Assembly (NCBI RefSeq): GCF_003387475.1
Contig: NZ_QUNO01000002.1
Coordinates: 761,034 to 825,033 of the forward strand
Direction: 5' to 3'
DNA: 64,000 nucleotides
Source: Kutzneria buriramensis
GTDB taxonomy: Bacteria > Actinomycetota > Actinomycetes > Mycobacteriales > Pseudonocardiaceae
In this document: piece by piece, positions 34,479 to 43,041 of the stretch
Position numbering within the stretch: position 1 is the first letter of the stretch
Layout of the letters: each line of letters begins with the position of its first letter
The notes under the pieces: generated by a model
Told to the model about the DNA's origin: nothing
Seen by the model: the letters and a program-made list of their open reading frames with translations, nothing else
The model's database searches: none
Position numbers and translations under genes: made by a program

Positions 34479-34927
34479 TAGCCGGGGCCGGGTTCGGGGG
34501 TCACGGCGGTGGTGGTGATCTCGCCGCCGCAGTGGCGGCAGGCCAGGTAGGGGTCGGCGTGCCGGCCGCAGTCGTTGTGCCGCAACACGATCGGCGGGCC
34601 GTCGGGGGTGGGCAGGTAGGTGTCGCCCCAGTTCATGAGGGCGACGACGGCCGGGAACAGGCCCTTGCCTGCGTCGGTGAGGCGGTACTCGTGCTTGTCC
34701 TCGTCGTAGGCGACCTTCTCCAGCAGGCCGGCCTCGACCAGGCGCTTGAGCCGGGTCGACAGGGTCGGCCGCGGGATGCCGAGGTTGCGGGCGAGCTGCC
34801 CGTACCGCCGTACACCGAAGAAGGCCTCGCGCAGGATGAGCAGGGTCCACCGCTCGCCGACGAGTTCCAGGGCACGGCCGACCGACTCGGCGGTGAACCG
34901 GTGCCGGAACTCCTGCTCAGCGGTCAT
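34439..34927 (-). CDS. HxlR-family transcriptional regulator
   Basis: A 162-residue winged-helix regulator. FTAESVGRALELVGERWTLLILRE-type opening (VGERWTLLILREA) and GIPRPTLSTRLKRLVEAGLL are HxlR hallmarks. A C-terminal extension carries CGRHADPYLACRHCGGE, two Cys/His pairs that could bind metal or sense redox. The ATG overlaps the upstream LLM gene stop (ATGA). It is third in the acyl-CoA-dehydrogenase-like/LLM operon and likely autoregulates it. The final residues derive from a dispersed repeat. Confidence 0.9.
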   Translation of the reverse strand: MTAEQEFRHRFTAESVGRALELVGERWTLLILREAFFGVRRYGQLARNLGIPRPTLSTRLKRLVEAGLLEKVAYDEDKHEYRLTDAGKGLFPAVVALMNWGDTYLPTPDGPPIVLRHNDCGRHADPYLACRHCGGEITTTAVTPEPGPGYTPGESRSQTHRM

Positions 34928-35889
34928 CGGCGCGCCAGTTCGGTCAGCAGGCGGGCGCCGCACGGGTCCTCGGCCGTCGGCGGGACGATGCCGACGTGGT
35001 CGGCGCCGGCGGCGTGGAACTCGGCGATCCGGGACAGCACGTCGGACTTCGAGCCGACAGCGCCGACGGCACCGATGAGCGAGGCGGGGATGTCCGCGGC
35101 GAGGTCCTTTCTGGACACTCCGGACCGGGCCCGTTCCACGAGCGAAGAGTAGCCCAGGGCGCTGAACATCTCGCCGTAGCCCGGCGGGCTGAGGTACACG
35201 GCGGTCTGGGCGGCGAGCTGGCGCAGGGTCGCGGGCCCGGGATCGAGTGCCACGGGGATCCACACGGCGAGACGGGGCGGCGTGCGGCCAGCGTCGGCCG
35301 CATGGGCGTCCACGAGCTTTCGCACCTGGGCGACGTGCTCGGGTGACACGAGGTTGAGCACCACCTCGTCCGCGACCTCGGCGGCGACGCGGGTCATGGC
35401 GGGCCCGAAGGCGGCGACGGTGATCGGCAGGCCGGGTAGCGGTCGGCGCAGGCGGAAGCCCTTGCTACGAACGTGTTCGCCGGCGAAGTCGGAGCGGCCA
35501 CCGTCCAGAACGGACCGCAGCACGCCGACGGCCTCCCGCATCCGCCCGGCCGCATGCTGCCAGGAACGATCATGCCAGCCGCTGACGATGGCCGGGCTCG
35601 AACCGCCCAGCCCGATGCCGGCGACCGGCCGGGCAAGGTCCGTCACGGACGACACGCCGAGGGCCACCGACACGGGCGTACGCACGGAGATCGGCAGCGG
35701 TCCGATGCGCAGCCCGATCCGCTCGGTGCGCAGACCCACCGCGGTGGCAAGGGAAAAGGCGTCGTACGTCGCCATCTCGCCGAGCCACAGCGTGCCGAAA
35801 CCGTTGCGCTCGGCCTCGACGGCGATGCCGACGGCCTCGACGTCCGGGCGGTCCAGCCAGAACGGCGTCACCACGCCGATGTCGCTCAC
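34924..35889 (-). CDS. LLM-class F420/flavin-dependent oxidoreductase
   Basis: A 321-residue (beta/alpha)8 luciferase-like enzyme, closest to F420-dependent families. Landmarks: GFGTLWLGEMATYDAF, LRIGPLPISVRTPVSVALG and PITVAAFGPAMTRVAAEVAD (each part under 20 residues: LWLGEMATYD, PVSVALG, AAFGPAMTRVA). GTG start overlaps the stop of the flavin monooxygenase-type gene upstream. It probably acts on the same substrate or recycles cofactor for its operon partner (inference). Confidence 0.87.
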   Translation of the reverse strand: MSDIGVVTPFWLDRPDVEAVGIAVEAERNGFGTLWLGEMATYDAFSLATAVGLRTERIGLRIGPLPISVRTPVSVALGVSSVTDLARPVAGIGLGGSSPAIVSGWHDRSWQHAAGRMREAVGVLRSVLDGGRSDFAGEHVRSKGFRLRRPLPGLPITVAAFGPAMTRVAAEVADEVVLNLVSPEHVAQVRKLVDAHAADAGRTPPRLAVWIPVALDPGPATLRQLAAQTAVYLSPPGYGEMFSALGYSSLVERARSGVSRKDLAADIPASLIGAVGAVGSKSDVLSRIAEFHAAGADHVGIVPPTAEDPCGARLLTELARR

Positions 35890-36989
35890 AGCTGACCGGT
35901 TTCGGTCGGCAGGCCGAGCAGCAGACGGCCGACGAGTTCATACGTCGCCGGGTTGACCTGGAAGTGCGCGGTGGCGGTGTGCGCGTCCCGGAAACGGCGC
36001 TGCAATGGGGAATACTCGTAGATCGCGGAACCGCCGCCGAGGTCGTACACGGCGTCGACCACCTCCGCCGAGGTGCGCACGGCATGCGTGCAAGCCAGCC
36101 GCAGCGAGGTCCGCAGCTCGACGGAGACCGAGCCCGCAGCGGCGGCATCCCAGGCGTCGGAAATGGCCTGGTAGTACAGACCCCGAGCGGCCCGCAGCGA
36201 TGCCTCGGCGGCGGCGAACGCGGCCTGCGTGGCCGACCGCTCGGCGGTCGACCGGCTGGATCCGGACGGCTTACGCACCGACGCGAGCTCGATGAACTCG
36301 GTCATCGCGCCACGTGCGTTGCCCAGTGCGGCGGCGGCGATCGACGCCGCGAAGAACCCGAACAGCGGGAACCGCTGGAGGGTCCGGGACCCCTCAGGCG
36401 GGCCGTCGAGCACCGAGAACAGCCGCGAGTCCGGCACGAACACGTCCTTGGCGACGACGTCGGTGCTGCCGGTGCCCCGCAGGCCGGACGTCTTCCAGGT
36501 GTCGAGGATCTCCAGCTCCGCGGTGGGGAACGCCGCCGTCCGCACCTGCCCATCCTGAATGAAGCCGAGAAAGATCCACTCGGAGTGCCGGACACCGCTA
36601 CAGAACGACCACCGGCCGCTGATCCGCACGCCCCCGTCGACCGGTGTGCCGGCCGCCTTCGGCGCCCACACACCGGCGGCCACCGCGGTGGGGTCGCCGA
36701 ACACCTCCTGACCGCCCTTGGCCGGCAGGTACGCGCCGAGCAGGCTGCTGGTCGCGGCGATCGACACGCACCAGCCGGCGGACGCGTCGCCGACGGCGAT
36801 GGTCTCCGCCGCCTCGAGGATCTCCATGGCGGTGGGCTCCGCGCCGCCGAGATCGGCGGTCAGGCCGATGCGCAGCAGGTCGTGCGCCTTGAGCTCGTCG
36901 ACGAGGCCGGGCGCCAGCCGGCGGCCCCGCTCGGTCTCGTCGGCCAGCTCGCGGGCGACCGCGGCGACCTTCCGTGCGCTCGACAGCAT
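35886..36989 (-). CDS. Acyl-CoA-dehydrogenase-fold flavoprotein (HsaA/monooxygenase type)
   Basis: A 367-residue protein with the acyl-CoA dehydrogenase fold: N-terminal helical domain, central beta domain (WSFCSGVRHSEW; TSGLRGTGSTDVVAKDVFVP) and C-terminal helices ending YDLGGGSAIYEYSPLQRRFRDAH in parts (GGGSAIYEYSPLQ). It lacks the usual Glu base and matches the two-component flavin-dependent hydroxylase group (HsaA, DszC-like), which use reduced FMN to oxygenate aromatic or heterocyclic substrates. ATG start. First gene of the operon and divergent from an FAD monooxygenase. Confidence 0.87.
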   Translation of the reverse strand: MLSSARKVAAVARELADETERGRRLAPGLVDELKAHDLLRIGLTADLGGAEPTAMEILEAAETIAVGDASAGWCVSIAATSSLLGAYLPAKGGQEVFGDPTAVAAGVWAPKAAGTPVDGGVRISGRWSFCSGVRHSEWIFLGFIQDGQVRTAAFPTAELEILDTWKTSGLRGTGSTDVVAKDVFVPDSRLFSVLDGPPEGSRTLQRFPLFGFFAASIAAAALGNARGAMTEFIELASVRKPSGSSRSTAERSATQAAFAAAEASLRAARGLYYQAISDAWDAAAAGSVSVELRTSLRLACTHAVRTSAEVVDAVYDLGGGSAIYEYSPLQRRFRDAHTATAHFQVNPATYELVGRLLLGLPTETGQL

Positions 36990-36998
36990 GCGCCCTCC

Positions 36999-37038
36999 AA
37001 CCGGTTCAGTTCTGTTACCGGTTCAATATTCTTACCGG
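36999..37038. promoter_or_regulatory. Triple ACCGG direct repeats between divergent flavoenzyme genes
   Basis: ACCGG occurs at 37000, 37017 and 37034, exactly 17 bases apart; the first two extend to ACCGGTTCA. This 80-base gap separates divergent flavoenzyme genes and is the best operator candidate for the HxlR regulator of the operon. A less GC-rich stretch (TTCAATATTCTTA) lies inside and may hold a -10. Confidence 0.55.
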
Positions 37039-37070
37039 GAGTCGCGCATGTCAACCGCTACCGTGGTCGG

Positions 37071-38567
37071 ATGACCGCCACGCACGTGGACGTGCTGATC
37101 GTCGGCGCCGGGCTGTCCGGGGTGAACGCGGCGTACCGGCTGCGCACCCGGACGCCGCGGCGGACGTACACCATCCTCGAGGCGCGGGACGCCATCGGCG
37201 GCACGTGGGACCAGTTCCGCTACCCCGGCGTCCGCTCCGACTCCGACATGTTCACGCTGGGCTACCCCTTCCGACCGTGGCCGAGCCCCCAGGCCATCGC
37301 CGACGGCCCGTCGATCCTCGACTACGTGCGCGAAACCGCCGCCCTGAGCGGCATCGACCGCCAGATCCGGTTCCGGCACAAGGTGCTCACGGCCTCGTGG
37401 TCCACAAAGGACGCCCGCTGGACCGTCGAGGCCGTGCACGACGGCGAGCCGGTGGCGTTCACGTGCGCGTTTCTCTACCTGTGCAGCGGTTACTACAGCT
37501 ACGACAGCGGGCACGTGGTCGACTTCCCCGGCCGGGACCACTTCGCCGGCGACATCGTGCATCCGCAGTTCTGGCCCGAGGACCTCGACTACGCCGGCAA
37601 GAACGTCGTGGTCATCGGCAGCGGCGCGACCGCCGTGACGCTCGTGCCGGCGCTGGCCGACAAGGCCGCGCACGTCACCATGCTCCAGCGCTCCCCCAGC
37701 TACGTCATAGCCCGCCCCGGCCAGGACGCGCTCGCCAACAAGATCCGCTCCGTACTGCCGGAGCGCCTCGCGCATCAGGTCAACCGGTCCAAGAACCTGG
37801 TGCTGAGCACCATTTTCTACCAGTACATGCGACGATTCCCCGACCGGGCCGCCGCTTTCCTCCGCAGGGGCGCCGCCGCCGGGCTCGGCGACACCGTGCC
37901 GGTCGACCCGCACTTCACGCCGGCGTACAAGCCGTGGGACCAGCGGCTGTGCCTGGTGCCCGACGGCGATCTGTTCAAGGCCTTGCGCGCCGACCAGGCC
38001 AGTGTCGTCACCGATCACATCGAGACGTTCACCGCCGGCGGCATCAAAGTGAAGTCCGGCCGCGAACTGCCGGCGGACATCATCGTCACCGCGACCGGCC
38101 TGAAGGTCGTCGCCATGGGTGGCATCGCACTCACCGTGGACGGCAAGGCCGTCGACACGAGCACGTTGACCGTCTACAAGGGAATGATGTTCAGCGGCAT
38201 TCCCAACCTGGCCTGGTGTGTGGGCTACGCCAACAACTCCTGGACACTGCGCGCCGACCTGACCTCGCAGTACGTCTGCCGCCTGCTCAACCACATGGAC
38301 CGCGGCGGGTTCACCGTGTGCACGCCGACGCCGACCGAGCGCGACGCCACCAGCGGCCGGCCCATCCTCAACCTGACGTCCGGCTACGTCAAACGGGCCG
38401 AGGCGATCCTGCCCAAGCAGGGCCGGCGGCGGCCGTGGCGCACCCGCCAGAGCTACCTGGTCGACCTCGTCGACCTGCGCCTCACCCCGGTCACCGACGG
38501 CGTCATGCGTTTCACCACCGGTCCACGTGCAGCACCTCGTCCAGCGGCTGGCGCGGGGCGGGCCTGA
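37071..38567 (+). CDS. Flavin-containing/Baeyer-Villiger-type monooxygenase
   Basis: A 498-residue class B flavoprotein monooxygenase. FAD site VGAGLSGVNAAYRL near residue 13, NADPH site VIGSGATAVTLVPAL near 183, and between them the fingerprint FAGDIVHPQFWP (F-x-G-x3-H-x3-W). Other motifs: EARDAIGGTWDQFRYPGVRSDSD in parts (GGTWDQFRYPG). It oxygenates ketones, sulfides or amines. ATG at TATHVDVLIVGAG; no strong ribosome binding site. It is divergent from a two-component flavin hydroxylase operon, suggesting a shared catabolic or tailoring pathway. Its last 56 bases overlap the nitroreductase gene. Confidence 0.9.
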   Translation: MTATHVDVLIVGAGLSGVNAAYRLRTRTPRRTYTILEARDAIGGTWDQFRYPGVRSDSDMFTLGYPFRPWPSPQAIADGPSILDYVRETAALSGIDRQIRFRHKVLTASWSTKDARWTVEAVHDGEPVAFTCAFLYLCSGYYSYDSGHVVDFPGRDHFAGDIVHPQFWPEDLDYAGKNVVVIGSGATAVTLVPALADKAAHVTMLQRSPSYVIARPGQDALANKIRSVLPERLAHQVNRSKNLVLSTIFYQYMRRFPDRAAAFLRRGAAAGLGDTVPVDPHFTPAYKPWDQRLCLVPDGDLFKALRADQASVVTDHIETFTAGGIKVKSGRELPADIIVTATGLKVVAMGGIALTVDGKAVDTSTLTVYKGMMFSGIPNLAWCVGYANNSWTLRADLTSQYVCRLLNHMDRGGFTVCTPTPTERDATSGRPILNLTSGYVKRAEAILPKQGRRRPWRTRQSYLVDLVDLRLTPVTDGVMRFTTGPRAAPRPAAGAGRA

Positions 38568-39153
38568 AGCCGTCGCCGGTGTGGTAGGCAGTGGGGATCA
38601 GCGCCGCCTGGTGCACGTCGGCCGGCAGACCGAGGATCTCGGCGACCTCGGACTCGTACTTCAGGTGCAGCGTGGTCCAAGCGGTGCCTAGGCCGCGGGT
38701 GCGGGCGGCCAGCATGTAGCTCCACGCGGCCGGCAGCACGGAACCCCACAGCCCGGCCTGGTTGCCGGATCCGAGACCGCCGGGAACCCGAAGGCACGGG
38801 ATGACCAGCACCGGAACCTGGCCCATGGTGTCGCCGAGTGCCGCGACGGAGGAGTGCACCCGCTGCTGCACCGCCGACCGCGCGGGGTCGGCGGCGAACA
38901 GCTTGCCGGCCGCGCCCGACGACTCCAGGTACTCGTCGCAGGCCCGCTTGTAGACGGCGCCGACCGCGGCCCGCTGGTCGGCGTCGGCGACGACCAGCCA
39001 CTGCCAGCCCTGGCGGTTGGAGCCGCTGGGGGCCTGGAGGGCGATGGTGAGGCACTCCCGCACCACGGCCAGGTCCACCGGCCGGGTCAGGTCCAGCCGC
39101 TTGCGGACGGACCTGGTCGTGGTGAGGACGGTCTCCGCCGACATCTCGTTCAT
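38512..39153 (-). CDS. Nitroreductase-family FMN oxidoreductase
   Basis: A 213-residue FMN protein. RSVRKRLDLTRPV, QAPSGSNRQGWQWLVV and GLGTAWTTLHL are typical nitroreductase landmarks for FMN binding. It could supply reduced flavin to the two-component hydroxylase encoded nearby or reduce nitro/quinone compounds (inference). ATG at MNEMSAE; the second Met three codons later is equally plausible. Tail-to-tail overlap of 56 bases with the monooxygenase gene. Confidence 0.88.
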   Translation of the reverse strand: MNEMSAETVLTTTRSVRKRLDLTRPVDLAVVRECLTIALQAPSGSNRQGWQWLVVADADQRAAVGAVYKRACDEYLESSGAAGKLFAADPARSAVQQRVHSSVAALGDTMGQVPVLVIPCLRVPGGLGSGNQAGLWGSVLPAAWSYMLAARTRGLGTAWTTLHLKYESEVAEILGLPADVHQAALIPTAYHTGDGFRPAPRQPLDEVLHVDRW

Positions 39154-39213
39154 ACGTCCATGCCTACCAGCGGCGTCCAGGCAGCGCCGCTTCGAACGAG
39201 GTGTAGCCGGCCT

Positions 39214-41373
39214 TCACAGCAGCTTGTCGAGGGTGATGGGCAGGTCGCGGACGCGCTTGCCGGTGGCGTTGTGCACGGCGTTGGCGACGGCGCCGGCGAC
39301 ACCGACGATGCCGAGCTCGCCGAGGCCCCGCGCGCCGAGCGGGCTGAAGACGGTGTCGGGGTAGTTGAGGAACTGCACGTCGACGTGCGGGATGTCGGCG
39401 TTGACCGGCACCAGGTAGGCGGCCATGTTGGCGCCGGCATAGCGGCCGGTGTCGGGCTCGACCCGGCTGTCCTCCAGCAGCGCGCCGCCGATGCCCATGA
39501 CGACGGCGCCGAGGACCTGGCTGCGGGCGGTCTTCTCGTTGACGATCGTGCCGGCGTCGATCACGGTCAGCCACCGCGACACCCGCGGCTCGCCGGTCCA
39601 CCGGTTGACCCGCACCTCGCAGAAGTGCGCGCCGAACGACAGGTAGCCGTAGCCCTTGGTGGTGCCGCTGGGCAGCGACGACGTGCCCTCGACGGCGGGC
39701 AGGTCCATCGCGGTGAGCAGGCTGCCGAAGCTCATCGACACGCCGTCGGCGCTGACCATGCCGTTGGCGTACGTCGGCGTCTTGCCGTTGAAGGGAGAGG
39801 CCGGATTCGTGGCGGCCTGTGCAATGAGGGCCGCCTTCGCGGCGTCGGCGGCGGCCAGGACGGCCGGGCCGTTGCTGGACGTCGAGGTGGAGCCGCCGGC
39901 GGGCGTGGCGACCGGCAGCGAGGAGTCGCCGAGCTCGGGCACGATCGACCCGGCCGGGATGCCCAGGGCCTGCGCGCCGAGGATGGCGAAGACGGTGAAC
40001 TGGCCGGTGCCGAGGTCCGCGCCGGTGCCGGAGACGACCGCGGTTCCGTCGGCCTGCAACCGGACCTTGATCGTGGACTTCGACCGCGACGCCGGGTAGG
40101 TGGCGGTCGCGGTGCCGAGCCCGACCAGCCAGTCGCCGTCGCGGACCGAGCCGGGCACGGGATTGCGTTTGTCCCATCCGAAGGCGCTGGCGCCGGCCGT
40201 GTAGCACTCGTCCAGATGCTTGCTGGACCAGGGATTTCCGCTGTTCGGGACCTTCACTGCGTAGTTCTTCTGGCGCAGCGCCAGGGGATCCATGCCGAGC
40301 TTGAACGCCAGCTCGTCCATGGCGCTCTCCAGCGCGAAGGCCCCGTGCGTCTCCCCGGGCGCCCGCATCGGCGTCATCGCCGACACGTCCAACGGCACGA
40401 AAGCCCTGGTGACGTGCAGGTTCGGCGACGCGTAGGTGGTCAGCGACTGGTTGGCGACGTTCTCCATGGACGGCCCGGACTGCGACTTTCCGGACACGCC
40501 CTCGTGCTTGATCGCCACGAGCGTGCCGTCCTTGGCCGCGCCGAGTGTCACCGTCTGGTGCGACGGCGGCCGATGCCCGGACACGGCGAACGTCTGCTCG
40601 CGGGTCAGCGCGACCTTGACCGGCCGCCCCAGCGCGCGGGCGGCGGCCGCGGCCAGCGGCACGTGCGCCCAGTTGCCGATCTTTCCTCCGAAGGCCCCGC
40701 CCACATAGGGATTCACGACGTGCACTTTGGACTGATCGACGCCGAGCGCCCGCGCCATGTGGCTGACGACGTTCATCACGCCCTGCGTCGCCGTGTACAG
40801 CGTGAGCCGGTCGTCGGTCCAGACCGCGACCGCCGCGTGCGGCTCCATCGGGTTGTGATGCTGGTGCGGTGTGGTGTACACAGCCGACACCGTCACGTCG
40901 CTGGCCGCCAGCGCGGCGTCGATGGAGGTCACACCGGGGGCGAGGACCTCGGCGACGGGACTGCTCGTCGGGGTCGCGGTCGCGACGCCGGCGGCGAAGT
41001 CCACGTTGCCCGGCTTGACGTCGTAGGTCGGCGCGATCAGCGAGGCGGCGTCCCGGGCGTGCTCGAAGGTGTCGGCGACGACCATGCCGATCACCTGTCC
41101 GTTGTACCGGACCCCGTTGTCCTGCAACACGGGCGCGGTCTCGTCGGTGGAGTTGTCGCCGTAGCCGAAGAGCTTCAACGGATTGAACGGCGTGTAGACC
41201 GCCAGCACGCCCGGCGCGGCCAGCGCGGCGGTGGCGTCCATCGCCGTCACCGTGCCGAGCGCGATCGTGCTGGTGACCAGATACCCGTACGCGGTGGCGA
41301 CGTTGTCGGCCGCGAAGACCGCGCCACCGGTGACCTTGAGCCGGGATTCGACCCGGGACAGCGACACGGTCAT
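39214..41373 (-). CDS. Molybdopterin-binding large subunit of xanthine-dehydrogenase-family enzyme
   Basis: A 719-residue catalytic subunit of the molybdenum hydroxylase family, here of the YagR/periplasmic aldehyde oxidoreductase type. TGGAVFAADN opens the a/b hammerhead domain; the Mo-cofactor domain has HQHHNPMEPHA, GGAFGGKIGNW, PMRAPGETHGAFALES and near the C-terminus GARGLGELGIVGVA, whose Glu is the expected general base. It hydroxylates aldehydes or N-heterocycles. The ATG overlaps the FAD subunit stop (ATGA). It has no signal peptide and would be exported in complex with the Tat-tagged FeS subunit. Confidence 0.92.
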   Translation of the reverse strand: MTVSLSRVESRLKVTGGAVFAADNVATAYGYLVTSTIALGTVTAMDATAALAAPGVLAVYTPFNPLKLFGYGDNSTDETAPVLQDNGVRYNGQVIGMVVADTFEHARDAASLIAPTYDVKPGNVDFAAGVATATPTSSPVAEVLAPGVTSIDAALAASDVTVSAVYTTPHQHHNPMEPHAAVAVWTDDRLTLYTATQGVMNVVSHMARALGVDQSKVHVVNPYVGGAFGGKIGNWAHVPLAAAAARALGRPVKVALTREQTFAVSGHRPPSHQTVTLGAAKDGTLVAIKHEGVSGKSQSGPSMENVANQSLTTYASPNLHVTRAFVPLDVSAMTPMRAPGETHGAFALESAMDELAFKLGMDPLALRQKNYAVKVPNSGNPWSSKHLDECYTAGASAFGWDKRNPVPGSVRDGDWLVGLGTATATYPASRSKSTIKVRLQADGTAVVSGTGADLGTGQFTVFAILGAQALGIPAGSIVPELGDSSLPVATPAGGSTSTSSNGPAVLAAADAAKAALIAQAATNPASPFNGKTPTYANGMVSADGVSMSFGSLLTAMDLPAVEGTSSLPSGTTKGYGYLSFGAHFCEVRVNRWTGEPRVSRWLTVIDAGTIVNEKTARSQVLGAVVMGIGGALLEDSRVEPDTGRYAGANMAAYLVPVNADIPHVDVQFLNYPDTVFSPLGARGLGELGIVGVAGAVANAVHNATGKRVRDLPITLDKLL

Positions 41374-42335
41374 CGCGCACCCGCCAACGCCCGCGCGATG
41401 GTCCGCTGCACCAGCGGCAGCTTGAACGCGTTGTCCCCCAACGGCTTCGCCCCGACCACTGCCAACTTCGCCGCCTCCAGGTAGCTCTCCTCGGTGGCCG
41501 GTTTGCCGCGCAGCGCTTCCTCCGTAGCCGGCAACCGCCACGGCCGGGTGCCGACGCCGCCGACCGCGATCCGGGCGTCCCGCACCACGCCGCGGTGCAC
41601 GTCCACCGCCACCGCGGCCGAGGCCAGCGCGAACTCGTAGGACGTTCGGTCCCGAACCTTCACGTATGCCTGCGGCCAGTCGCAGGCCGGCACGATCACC
41701 TCGGTGATCAGCTCGCCGGGTCGCAGCTGGTTCTCCACCGCCGGCGTGTCGCCCGGCAGCCGGTAGAAGTCGGCCAACCGCACCACCCGCTGGCCGTGCC
41801 GGTCCTGCAACCGGATCGAGGCGTCCAGCGCGACCAGCGCCACCGCCAGGTCGCTGGCGTGTGTCGCGACGCAGGAGGCGCTGGTGCCGAGGACGGCGTG
41901 CGTCCGGTTGGCCCCGTTGACGGCCGGGCAACCGCTGCCCGGTTTGCGCTTGTTGCACGGCATGCGCACGTCACGGAAGTAGTCGCAGCGGGTGCGCTGC
42001 AAGAGGTTGCCGCCGATGCTGGCCATGTTGCGCAGCTGCGGCGAGGCGCTCAGCCGCAACGCGGTGGCCACCATGGACCAGCGCGAGGCCACCTCATGGT
42101 GCACGGCGACGTCGGCCATCCGCTCCAGCGCGCCGATTCTCAGGCCGGCCGGCGTGCACTGGATCCCCCGCAGCGGCAGGGAGTTGATGTCGACGACGTG
42201 CGCCGGCGTCATCACCTCCAGTTTCATCAGGTCCACCAGCGTGGTGCCGCCGGCGAGATAGGACGTGCCGTCGCCACCCTGGGTAAGCGCTTGCCGCACG
42301 GAGGCCGCAGCGCCGTAGCCGAAGCCCCTCATCAC
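41370..42335 (-). CDS. FAD-binding middle subunit of xanthine-dehydrogenase-family enzyme
   Basis: A 321-residue subunit with FAD-binding loops YLAGGTTLVDLMKLEV in part (AGGTTLVDLMK) and ASIGGNLLQRTRC, then FRDVRMPCNKRKPGSGC, a cysteine-rich loop characteristic of the YagS subgroup where a [4Fe-4S] cluster is held. It passes electrons between Mo subunit and FeS subunit. GTG start directly followed by ATG; overlaps the FeS subunit stop (GTGA). Middle gene of a three-gene coupled operon. Confidence 0.9.
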   Translation of the reverse strand: MMRGFGYGAAASVRQALTQGGDGTSYLAGGTTLVDLMKLEVMTPAHVVDINSLPLRGIQCTPAGLRIGALERMADVAVHHEVASRWSMVATALRLSASPQLRNMASIGGNLLQRTRCDYFRDVRMPCNKRKPGSGCPAVNGANRTHAVLGTSASCVATHASDLAVALVALDASIRLQDRHGQRVVRLADFYRLPGDTPAVENQLRPGELITEVIVPACDWPQAYVKVRDRTSYEFALASAAVAVDVHRGVVRDARIAVGGVGTRPWRLPATEEALRGKPATEESYLEAAKLAVVGAKPLGDNAFKLPLVQRTIARALAGAR

Positions 42336-42901
42336 TTCTCACCTCGAGCCTGTTTGACCGCGTCCACGATGTTGGAGTAGGCGCCGCACCGGCAGATGTT
42401 GCCGGACATCGCCTCACGGATGTCGTCGTCCGTGTGGACCGACCGGTCCGAGACCACCTCGACCGCGGACATGATCTGGCCGGATGTGCAGAAGCCGCAC
42501 TGGAATCCGTCGCAGTCGACGAAGGCCTGTTGCACGGGATGCAACGCATCGCCGTCGGCGATGCCCTCGATCGTCGTCACGTTCTTGCCCACACAGGTGA
42601 TCGCGAGCGTCAGGCAGGACACCACGCGACGGCCGTCCACATGCACCGTGCAGGCCCCGCACTGTCCGCGGTCACAGCCCTTCTTGGTGCCGGTCAGGCC
42701 GATCCGCTCACGCAACGCATCCAGCAGCGTGACTCCCGGATCGGCGTCCAGTTCGTACGGCTTGCCGTTGACGCTCAACCGAATCCGCGCCGGCGGAACC
42801 GGATCGGCCCAGGCCCGGCCGGGCGCCCACGCAACCGTGCCGGCCACCGACGCGGCCGCCGCCCCGCCCAGAAATCCGCGCCGCGACACACTTCCTGCCA
42901 T
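42332..42901 (-). CDS. Tat-exported [2Fe-2S] subunit of xanthine-dehydrogenase-family enzyme
   Basis: A 189-residue subunit (YagT-like). The N-terminus has a Tat motif SRRGFLGG and hydrophobic stretch to about residue 34. The plant-type [2Fe-2S] site is GCDRGQCGACTVH plus SCLTLA; the second site is CGFCTSGQIMSA and NICRCGAY. The start at MAGSVSRRGF is chosen for GGGAGG upstream and the complete Tat signal. Exports the holoenzyme to the outside of the membrane (inference from related complexes). Confidence 0.92.
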   Translation of the reverse strand: MAGSVSRRGFLGGAAAASVAGTVAWAPGRAWADPVPPARIRLSVNGKPYELDADPGVTLLDALRERIGLTGTKKGCDRGQCGACTVHVDGRRVVSCLTLAITCVGKNVTTIEGIADGDALHPVQQAFVDCDGFQCGFCTSGQIMSAVEVVSDRSVHTDDDIREAMSGNICRCGAYSNIVDAVKQARGEK

Positions 42902-42973
42902 GCGACCCTCCCAGATAGGTGGTCGATGCGGCGGAATCGACATCACTGTCGGTGAGGCTAGCAGCACGCGCGA

Positions 42974-43007
42974 TTGACAGTCATCGACCTGCGTAGTGAG
43001 ATGACTG
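42974..43007 (+). promoter_or_regulatory. Candidate promoter and operator of the GH105 gene
   Basis: TTGACA at 42974-42979 is a perfect -35 box; about 17 bases on is TGAGAT, a weak -10. An inverted repeat CAGTCATC (42978-42985) and GATGACTG (43000-43007) overlaps both boxes and would suit a repressor dimer. It is the divergent region of the GH105 gene and the molybdenum hydroxylase operon. Confidence 0.5.
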
Positions 43008-43041
43008 CACCGCCGCGTCCTTGTGTACCGAGGAGGACGAC

